Source: Dacryopinax spathularia (Eukaryota > Basidiomycota > Dacrymycetes > Dacrymycetales > Dacrymycetaceae). From it: 64,000 nt of DNA. The stretch spans positions 868,001 through 932,000 of the forward strand of contig JBBPFI010000010.1 in assembly GCA_037974965.1 (NCBI GenBank), in the 5' to 3' direction. Under the pieces are notes generated by a model. The model was not told where the DNA came from. It made no database searches and saw only the letters and a program-made list of their open reading frames with translations. Below, piece by piece: positions 56,325 through 64,000 of this stretch (positions within the stretch are counted from its first letter, which is position 1; every line of letters begins with the position of its first letter). Made by a program: the position numbers and the translations under genes.

Positions 56325-57339
56325 TCACTCGTCCTCGTCCTCGTCATCCGCGCGTCCCAAAACCTCTACAATCATCTCATCAAACCGCTCGCAGTCAACC
56401 GTTCGCTCAGTTCTATCGTTGCTCCTCAGGCGATAGTAAGGTCCCATGAGGAAATCCTCGCCATAAGAGGCGATTGTAACTCGTTTGCGCTCCCCCTTCT
56501 CTTCATAAACTACGATGCGGTTCATCAGACGAGCACGGCGGATACGACGTTTCTCCGAGTCGAGTTGCTGACGGGGACGTCTCGAAGGGAGGTGGAACTC
56601 GTCGTGTGGCTGGAATTCGTCGCGCGGTGGGATTCCGTGGTTGAGATCATCGCGATGCGTGAATCCCTCCCAACCAGTAGTCGTTGAGCGAACCGGCCCA
56701 CTCGAAGCCGCTGAACGAGATGCCGTCAAAATAGTAGTTGGCGAGCCAGTTGCGTCCCAGATAGTAGTCGTTGAGGCAGGTTCCCCCCACATAACGGAAG
56801 GAGAGTCAGACAGTCGCCAACTGGCAGTGCCAGTCGTTGAAAGAAAAATCTCATGCTTGGTTGCAACGCCGACAGTGGAGGACTTGGTCAGAGCAGCGGC
56901 AATTAGCTTGACGCCATCCTCGAAATAGTTTTGACAGAAGCTTTGAAGGCTCGCCCACCATCTCGTTGCCTGAAAAAGCGCCGAAGCGAAGCTGCATATA
57001 GTTAAGTAACCCGATACATCAGGGGAAACGCAGACGGACTGTGCACCTTTCCGCGGGGCTCTTCCGCGACTCGCGCGTAAAAGCAGACCCGGCCAGAGAC
57101 AGCTTGTATTCCTGGTTGAGCCAAGTCCATGCGCTTTCTGTATTCTTAGAATCAACAGACGCGCGCGTATCGTGTCCGTCTTCTTGCGGAGCCGACTCGA
57201 GAGCAGCATCGCGAATATCAGGTGGGAAGCAGTTCAATCGGAGCGCGAGACCGTGCACGTTGTCATACGCTTTCATCAAGGCATCAACCATGTCGGCCTT
57301 TGAGGTCGCGGCGCTGAAGTGATTGGCTGTAGTGCTCAT
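56325..57339 (-). CDS. Unrecognised protein, three-copy local family, copy C
   Basis: Inverted relative to copies A and B. Exons 57339-57047 and 56991-56325 give about 319 residues. Exon 1 has DMVDALMKAYDNVHGLALRL and ESAWTWLNQEYKLSLAGS; after the intron FASALFQATRWWASLQSF with CQNYFEDGVKLI aligns with exon 2 of copy A. The middle (about 56640-56880) differs from the other copies, is Ser/Thr-rich in this frame and internally repetitive. The C-terminus RIVVYEEKGERKRV, SYGEDFLMGPYYRL, and an acidic end is the most complete version of the family's tail. Unknown function, no domain recognised. It diverges from DBP4 across 431 bp. Confidence 0.66.
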
Positions 57340-57770
57340 AATCGAGGCGAAGTTGGAGACCTAGTATGATGTGGGTGACGAGGGACGGACGAACGCAAAG
57401 GAACGCGAGAGGAGCGGCGCGGCGACAGAAGGATACCTCGGTGACTCTGCGTGACTGTCTCGGATGACTCCTTCAAGGCGAGCTTCCGCATGCCGCATAA
57501 GGTTGCCCAAACCTCGAGCCATTCGGGGTCCTCGTACCATGATATCTTTGCAGCTGCTCAGTCAACGCGATAGTTTGTTATACACAGTCACGGTGATATT
57601 CGGGCAGAAAAGCGTCATCGCCGATCCCAGACACGTCGGAATAACTAGTCGCTCGGAGCCGAGCACCGCCACTGACAACCAGACATGTGAAAGTCCGCAT
57701 AGGTCGGGGAATTTTGTCGCCTCGCACCTCCCCTTTGCTTGATACGGTCTCCCAGTCCTACTTGTCTGTC
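57340..57770. other. Intergenic, divergent promoter of copy C and DBP4
   Basis: 431 bp between the starts of two divergent genes. No clear TATA box or motif. Confidence 0.45.
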
Positions 57771-60346
57771 ATGCCGTCCGTGGCAAACAAAGCAGGCCCC
57801 TCGACCTTGAACAAGAAAAGCAAAGATGCTAAGAAGAAGCAGCTAGTCCACACAAAGCAAAGGCGGCGGCAAGAAGAAGAGCAAGCGCTCAAATCGCTCG
57901 AGCAGGCGGTCGAATCGTTCGTGCGTTCCTTGCCATCACTGGCACTTTTCACTTTCACTAAGAGTATACAGGATCCTTCATCAGCAGAGACCTTTGCCGA
58001 CTTCCCTTTATCTGCGCCTACAAAACGTGGCTTGCATAAGGCGGCATATACAACACCAACAGACATTCAAGCCCGCTCCCTCGCACACTCCCTACGCGGC
58101 CGGGATGTTCTCGGTGCTGCGCGCACCGGATCAGGCAAGACGCTTGCCTTCTTGCTTCCTGTGCTCGAGCTTCTCTGGCGGCGAAAATGGGGTCCGCAAG
58201 ATGGTCTTGGCGCGCTCATAATCTCACCCACTCGAGAGCTGGCGATGCAGATCTTTGAGGTGCTGAGGACTGTTGGGCAGTATCATACGTTCTCCGCTGG
58301 GTTAGTGATAGGAGGGAAGAATGTGAAGGACGAGCAGGAACGGCTACAGAGGATGAACATCCTCGTGGCTACGCCGGGAAGGCTGTTGCAGCATATGGAC
58401 CAAACGGCTGGGTTCGACGCGGATCATCTACAGATACTTGGTGAGTCAAATGACTTCTGCCTTGGTCTCGCGAGCTAATACAGTTTGTAGTCCTCGACGA
58501 GGCCGACCGAATACTGGACATGGGATTTGCTCGCACTCTCAACGCAATCGTCGAGAATCTCCCTAAATCACGCCAAACCCTGCTCTTCAGCGCAACTCAA
58601 ACCCAATCCGTCAAGGACCTGGCTCGGCTCTCGCTCAAAGATCCCGAATACGTCTCAGTACGCGATGCGAACCAGTCTGGGGCGACTCCGGCCAACCTAG
58701 AGGAGCACTATCTCGTCTGCGAACTGGATAAGAAGCTCGACGTGCTATATTCGTTCATCAAAGCACATCTGAAGGCGAAGATCCTCGTATTCATGAGCAG
58801 CGGGAAGCAAGTCCGCTTCGTTTTCGAGTCATTCCGCCGTTTGCAACCAGGTGTACCGCTGCTGCATCTTCTGGGCAAGCAGAAGCAGACGAAACGACTG
58901 GACATCTTCCAGCGTTTTACGAGCATGAACCACGCTGTGCTGTTCGCGACTGATATTGCCGCTCGCGGGCTGGATTTCCCGGCGGTAGACTGGGTTGTGC
59001 AGCTCGACGCACCAGAAGATGCCGAGACCTATATACACCGAGTTGGCCGAACAGCGCGGTACGACCGCGCTGGAAAAGCGCTACTCTTCCTCCTGCCAAG
59101 CGAAGAAGAAGGAATGCTCCGCGAACTAGAAAGGAAAGACGTCCACCCGCAGCGGATCAAGGTCAAGGAAAGCAAAACGACCAGCGTGGCGCAGAGTCTG
59201 CAGAGCTTCTGCTTCCAAGACCCCGAGATCAAGTACCTTGGCCAGCGCGCATTCGTCAGTTACCTGAGGAGCGTATGGCTGCAGAAGAACAAGGAGGTGT
59301 TCAAGCTTGACGAGCTGCCGATCAAGCGGTTTGCGGCTGCTTTGGGCTTGCCGGGCGCTCCAAGGATTAGGTTCGCGAAGGCTGGAAGGGAGGAGGCGAA
59401 GAGGCGGAAGAATGCGAGTCGGGCTATCAAGGGGAGTGATGATGAGGGAGGATCGGCGGGAGAAGAGGATGAGGAGGAAGGGATGAGCGATGGAAGCAGC
59501 AATGGTGGTGCACCTGAGGGCGATGAAGAGAGGGCAGCCGCTCGTGCCGAGTTCGCTGCTGCAGCCGCTGAGGTGTCTGGCGAAGACTCGTCCGCACCGG
59601 CAGCAGGCAAGGCCAAACCCACCGTACGGACGAAATACGATCGGATGTTCGAGCGCAAGAACCAGGGCATTCTTTCCGAGCACTATACCAAGCTTGTAGA
59701 CCACACGGTCGACGGCGACCTAAACGACTCGGAAGACTTCATCACCCTGAAGCGGGTCGACCATTCCCTCGAGGACCTCGATGCAGCCGAGCGAGCGGCA
59801 CACGAGCTAAGCAAGCGTAAGCTCAAGATCGGCCAGAGCAAGAAGGCGATGCTCCGGTACAAGCCTGTTGCCGGCCAGAAGCTTGTCTTTGATGAAGAGA
59901 CTGGCGAGGCCAGGCCAGCGTACGAGATCAAGGATGAGGAGACCTTCCGTGCGGCTGGGGATCCTCTGGCTCAAGGATGGGAGTTTGCGAATAAGGAGAG
60001 AGAGCAGTTGAAGGAGATTGACAAGGTTGATAAGGAGGTTGCGAGGGAGAAGAAACGGGAGAAGAAGAGGAAGAGGAAGGAGCGGGAGCGGGAGCTTGCC
60101 GGGCTTGAGAGGGAGGTTGGAGGTGCGGTGGCTGTTGTTGGAGATGGGGAGGAGGTGGATGATGGATATGTCAGTCCGGACTTTGGGTTCCTCTCTGGTG
60201 GAGATGACGAGGAAGGGGAGAGGTTCGAGGAGAGACCAGCCAAGAAACGCAAGAAGGGCAGGCGCGAGCAGGAAGATGCTTACGATGCAGGGGACTTAGA
60301 GGCTCAGGAGGCGCTCGCCCTCAAGTTATTGCAGGGTGGTCTATAA
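57771..60346 (+). CDS. DBP4: DEAD-box RNA helicase DBP4
   Basis: Nucleolar ATP-dependent RNA helicase used in 18S rRNA processing and release of snoRNAs (U14) from pre-rRNA. About 841 residues; exons 57771-58440 and 58491-60346, the intron ending just before the DEAD codons. Motifs in order: Q motif [18 protein letters not shown], Ia PTRELAMQ, Ib [68 protein letters not shown]. The downstream block [20 protein letters not shown] with [12 protein letters not shown] is typical of the DBP4/DDX10 clade. A long charged C-terminus, including basic [15 protein letters not shown], fits DDX10 relatives. Confidence 0.96.
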
Positions 60347-60500
60347 CTGTAACTATACTAGTATTGTTGAGCTTTCATGTTAATTTGCGGCATGTTCATA
60401 CTTCAAGACTTCCTCGCGCGATCAGCCGCAGAAGCCGCACCACAAATGCAGTAGGGTCCGATGACGTCGCGCCCTCTTTTGACCTGCGGCTTGGCGTGAG

Positions 60501-60622
60501 TATGAGGTGATTTATGGGACAAAATGCGGAGCTCAGCGGACTTCACTCGATTTGCATTCGCTTTTGACTCCATTTTCGTTCCCGTTGCACTCCTCATTCC
60601 GATTTCACTCCCTACTCACTCC
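60501..60622 (+). repeat. Left 122-bp inverted repeat arm
   Basis: Identical, as reverse complement, to 60814-60935 over all 122 bases; the match stops where the left arm continues CTACTCACTCCC and the right arm complement reads TTAATCACTG. Confidence 0.88.
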
Positions 60623-60813
60623 CTACTCACTCCCTCCATCCCGTCCTCACTCTCTAGCTCACTCCGTTTGCACTCTATGTTCACTCGAGGGAGTGAGACT
60701 TGATAATCCAACAAAATTACAGTGGTTTTAGAGTGACAACGTAGTGATTATGGAAAGATTAAGGAGTGAAAACAGAGCGGGAAGCGAGTGTAAACAGAGT
60801 GAACAGTGATTAA

Positions 60814-60935
60814 GGAGTGAGTAGGGAGTGAAATCGGAATGAGGAGTGCAACGGGAACGAAAATGGAGTCAAAAGCGAATGCAAATCGAGTGAAGTCCGC
60901 TGAGCTCCGCATTTTGTCCCATAAATCACCTCATA
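60814..60935 (-). repeat. Right 122-bp inverted repeat arm
   Basis: Exact inverse of 60501-60622, followed by the second CGTGAG. Confidence 0.88.
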
Positions 60936-61137
60936 CGTGAGCCTGAGGAGCAGGGGACCGCCCGGTTGACAGGGATATGTCGCAGAGCAAGCAGAGACGG
61001 TGCTGGCGGCTTGCCCTCGTCCACCTTTGTACAATAATCCCCCTCCTCTGCACCAACGACCCATCAAGGCTGCCCGGTACTATATAGCCGATCACTAGGC
61101 GCCCTCAGGAGACACCACGCGCTGCTAAACGGACAGG

Positions 61138-61796
61138 ATGGACACCTTCTGCCAATCGATCTGGGAGCCAATAATGTGGCAAAGTACGTCCTCATCCTCC
61201 CCATCTCCCCATCTCCCCATCTCCCCATCTTCCCTCCCCACCGCACAATCCCGGGTAACCCGCTAACGCACTCTCGGCAGACGCAACAGGAGCCAAAGGC
61301 TGCAACGCCTGCTGTGCGCGCTGTCCTGGCCCATGCGGACAAAAAGGGTTCGATGAAGATCAGTGGGATGAGGAGGAGAAGCGGGAACGGGAGGCTGCGC
61401 GCGCCCAGGCGGGAGCGGGAGCGGGAGCTAGTGTGGAAGAGCAGCCTGTGGGGAGGGGTATGGTTTTGCCTTCTGCTGCTGGTCCTGTGGGGCAAGAGGC
61501 GGGTGAAGAGGCAAGAGGAGTGGGGGTGGGCGATGAGAGGGAGACGACTGTCCAGCAGGCTGGGGCTACGGGAGGAGAGGGAGGTGAGCGATAGATCATG
61601 CTTTGACAGGATGGGATGGGTATATATTGGTATGTCACTAAATACGATTATTTCCAGCTCGTACTAACACAAGCTGCAGGACTTGGATCGTGCTATGTAT
61701 TGGATATTTTATCGGATGTATGGACTGGACTATTGCGACAATCGAGCACGACGTTTGCTACAAGATGAGGCCCCATGTTGCATGGTAGCGGCGCCT
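61138..61796 (+). CDS. Small protein with a cysteine motif, unrecognised
   Basis: Exon 1 is 61138-61183 (MDTFCQSIWEPIMWQ) and exon 2 starts at 61281 after an intron that contains four copies of CCATCTCC. The junction gives QNATGAKGCNACCARCPGPC, a tight cluster of cysteines, followed by an acidic then Ala/Gly-rich region (DEDQWDEEEKRERE, AGAGAGAS). The 3' end is uncertain: exon 2 appears to end near 61588 at GTGAGC, and the segment from 61681, DLDRAMYWIFYRMYGLDYCD to a stop at about 61820, looks coding, but joining them needs an intervening piece or another donor. It could be a membrane-anchored or metal-binding peptide; I do not assign a function. Confidence 0.5.
61201..61230 (+). repeat. CCATCTCC microsatellite in an intron
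   Basis: Nearly four copies of the 8-mer CCATCTCC in tandem inside the first intron of the small cysteine-motif gene. Confidence 0.7.
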
Positions 61797-61829
61797 GACG
61801 ACGTAGACGACCTGGGATGACCTTTTGCC

Positions 61830-63187
61830 AAAGCGGCTGGCCGACGCGACATGATTTTGGCATTCGTTGTGTGAATGCCATTCGAGTGCCGCTGCAACAT
61901 CGCAAAAGGGGCCGCCTTGTACTACAACAATGTGGATGTTACCACGCTGTGAGGCGTAGTGAAGGCGCCTTTTCCAGCACGAGCCAACTATTTCCAGCTA
62001 TGTCGGATTTGGGAATTGTGATAACCGGCCTCGCTTCAATCTTCCAGCCAAGGCCGCATCAACCGGTTGTAGCTTTCATGATCAGTTACAGTCGTACCCC
62101 CGATTAACAATGGGGTTCCGTCCGAGCATAAGTGATTGCTATTGGGGGGCGATTTTTATGAAGGGGTTACCTTGGAGCCGACAGTTTTTCCGACTGGATG
62201 AAATTGTAGTCAAGAGCACGTGAGATTGTCTAGAGATCCATGTTTTGCGAGCATAAAAGGTTTTATTGCAAACATAGGCTGATCGGAAGACTTATCTGCA
62301 GAAAGTGCCACTTGCTAAGCGCACAGGAGACTTAACATAGCCCGGATTGCTCCCGAAATTACCATATTAAGCAGACTTTGGGAAGCAAAAGCACCCCTTG
62401 ATAGCAATATTGGGTGGGGACTTTCGCAGGATAGTGATGGTTTATGGTTAACAAGGGGTGATTGTTATCATCATAGGGACTTTACTATGTACCGACTGGG
62501 GCCGGCTCAAATCCGATGTTAAAGCGGGGGTGATGCTTAATTGGCGGTATAGTTAACGGGGGGCGCGACTGTATCTTGTCCGACTGCTCGACTTACGCTA
62601 AGGCTTCCGGCTCCCGCGTTAAGAGTAAGCCGGTTCAAGGTTCAAGGTTGTGGCTGCTGCGCAACGGATGTGGACGTGAACTTTGCGATCGGAGGTGCCT
62701 TGCCTTTGAGGGCGGAAGTCAGTTTCCAAGGCTAGAGGAATATTCACCGCGTGTCAGACCCGTCTGCCAAAGGGTCTTTCAGACCCTTGCAGATCACCTG
62801 ACGATGCTTAGGGTAGGATTATCATGTTTTCTTTCCTATCTCGGCGCAAGGCTTTTTTAAACGGAGTTTTATATACTATCCTATGCCCTAGACTAGATAT
62901 CCTATGCTAATTTAGATAGGCTAGATAATATATACTTATTAACAAAAGATGGGCCAGGCCTCCTTTTTTACTCAGTCTAGGGTATCACCGGTAATATTCC
63001 CAGAATATCTAAATGAGAGTACAGCCCATCTACCTTACCAGCGATCCAGCTTATTGCAGAAGACCTACGCGGATCTCTGCTTTTTTCTCCCCCTACGGTT
63101 TTCTCGCCCATATAACCCTCTGCTACCTCCCCGTCCCAGCCCATACCTCCTTCGTCTCTTCCTCCTTCGCTCACTCCTCCTTCCGAC
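61830..63187. other. Gene-poor, AT-richer stretch
   Basis: About 1.35 kb with no supportable gene. Between about 62820 and 62950 it is markedly AT-rich with repeated CTAGA/TAGATA words. Degenerate repeats of ATTGCTAT/ATAGCAAT occur at about 62128, 62402 and (as ATTGTTAT) 62461, and GGTTCAA is duplicated at about 62633-62647. It may be an eroded transposon, but I cannot find ends. Confidence 0.4.
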
Positions 63188-64000
63188 ATGTCCTCGCAAC
63201 CATTCCCTGCTTCGTCCAGCTTTGTTGAAGCTCTCGAAGCTCTTCCGGAGCCGCAGAGGTCCATTGAGAGGTCGAACATGCGTCATTTTCTGCAGACGCC
63301 GGAGAACGGGCTCGAGGGCTTTTTGGACCTGGGAACTTTGTCAGTGCCTTTCGCCCGGTATTCACATCACATCACATCACATCACTCACCTCCTTCACAG
63401 CACACCTAGGGATAACCAGCACTGCTTCCCCCTGGCTTCCTCGTTCATGCCAACACCAGCTGCTCCGACCAACCAGCTAGCTCTCATCTCACCGTATGCC
63501 CCTGTCGCACCGACGCCGACAGCCCAAACGCCTTCCAAAGAGCTCACGATGGCCGAAATCGACCGTCGCCTTTCGGCACTCGAGGCGGCGATCGCCAACC
63601 TTGAGTTGGCACCTACCAAGAGAAGGAAGAGACCCACCAAGGTCTCTGGAGAAGTCGACTCGTCTTTACCCCCTGGCTTTACCCCGGCAACCGGCGGTGT
63701 AAACCCCGCGAACCTAAAGAAGCATCAGTTGGACGAAAACGAGGTAGACATCAAACCGTACCTGGCCGTAAGTCACGTTCAACCACTGCGACGCGAGCAA
63801 AACGTTGACGTCGCTCTCTAGAAGGCTACCCGAATGCAGATGTACGCGATCATGCAGTATAAACATGGCGCAACGATGCCTTGTCTCGGCGAGGGGATCC
63901 AACCGAATGATCCCAATCTTCTCTGGCCAGACTTTAGGAAGAACATCCACGCGCCTGAGAATAGGCTGCTACAGATGAGAGCGGTAGCGATGGTGCTCGA
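63188..64000 (+). CDS. Unrecognised protein, 3' part outside the window
   Basis: Starts MSSQPFPASSSFVEALEALP at 63188. Exon 1 ends at about 63341 (LDLGT), the intron joins LDNQHCFPLASSFMPTP, and the second intron runs from GTAAGT at about 63770 to CTCTAG at 63822, continuing KATRMQMYAIMQYKHGATMP and LWPDFRKNIHAPENRLLQMR to the edge. A short coiled coil (TMAEIDRRLSALEAAIANLE) is followed by a basic patch KRRKRP, a possible nuclear signal. I recognise no domain; the product may be a nuclear protein. Confidence 0.65.

Larger units (their letters stand above)
60501..60935. mobile_element. 435-bp non-autonomous inverted-repeat element (MITE-like)
   Basis: Bounded by perfect 122-bp terminal inverted repeats (60501-60622 and 60814-60935) starting TATGAGGTGATTT, and flanked by the direct hexanucleotide CGTGAG (60495-60500 and 60936-60941), read as a 6-bp target duplication. 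It has no coding capacity. Seven TCACTC hexamers lie in the left part and seven GAGTGA in the right part, switching orientation at about 60688. Perfect arms suggest recent insertion or conversion between arms. The superfamily cannot be set; 6-bp duplications are not typical of Harbinger (3), hAT (8) or Mutator (9-11). Confidence 0.85.

Noticed and set aside
60507-61067. Two similar small proteins on opposite strands
   Set aside because: Their likeness is caused by the 122-bp inverted repeat arms, not by genes.
62625-62650. GGTTCAAGGTTCAAGG considered as a tRNA B box
   Set aside because: No matching A box or cloverleaf arms at suitable distance.

Overview
The window is nuclear DNA from a basidiomycete fungus, most likely an agaricomycete. 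It is dense with genes on both strands. Nearly all genes are cut by short introns of about 45-85 nt with GT-AG (occasionally GC-AG) ends, and several protein families are typical of mushroom-forming fungi: an expanded multi-pass membrane family, F-box-like leucine-rich proteins, a basidiomycete P450 and a two-gene PIF/Harbinger transposon. The species cannot be named from sequence alone.

Layout. 1-2.5 kb: two tandem minus-strand copies of a multi-pass membrane family (the first runs off the window). 3.0-7.8 kb: cohesin subunit SCC3/STAG. 8.6-10.4 kb: a sugar-porter MFS permease with a motif-rich upstream region. 10.6-14.5 kb: a CPA-type Na+/H+ antiporter and the GPI-anchor acyltransferase GWT1, both minus strand. 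15.1-18.06 kb: a complete PIF/Harbinger-type DNA transposon with terminal inverted repeats, a trinucleotide target duplication, a DDE transposase and a Myb/trihelix-like partner. 19.2-21.8 kb: an NT-C2 domain protein. 22.9-24.7 kb: mitochondrial ribosomal protein bL28m and a class II aldolase-like protein. 25.1-26.8 kb: a second MFS transporter. 26.9-30.9 kb: RNA polymerase III subunit RPC34 and chromatin-remodelling subunit RSC7, divergent from a 314-bp promoter. 31.4-35.4 kb: a tandem pair of F-box-like proteins. 35.5-43.3 kb: mitochondrial Obg GTPase, a fungal membrane protein, ISD11, URM1 and a DUF726/TMCO4-like protein. 44.1-48.3 kb: a third copy of the membrane family, divergent from a cytochrome P450. 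50.1-51.9 kb: a triose-phosphate-transporter-like protein. 53.6-57.3 kb: an unrecognised three-copy gene family, one copy broken, one C-terminally eroded and one inverted. 57.8-60.3 kb: DEAD-box helicase DBP4. 60.5-60.9 kb: a 435-bp non-autonomous inverted-repeat element. 61.1 kb to the end: a small cysteine-motif gene, a gene-poor AT-rich stretch and a gene cut by the window edge.

Most of the window is housekeeping. Several genes serve mitochondria (bL28m, Obg GTPase, ISD11), and ISD11 and URM1 sit next to each other although their products act in linked sulfur-transfer steps. The accessory interest is in three places: the Harbinger element, which carries 19 copies of the palindrome TGCGCA in 2.9 kb spread through both genes; the small element at 60.5 kb, with perfect 122-bp inverted repeats and 14 hexamers that switch orientation in the middle; and the three-copy gene family at 53.6-57.3 kb, for which I recognise no domain. 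All exon boundaries were worked out by eye from reading frame, splice consensus and comparison with paralogues or remembered family patterns, so single junctions may be off.
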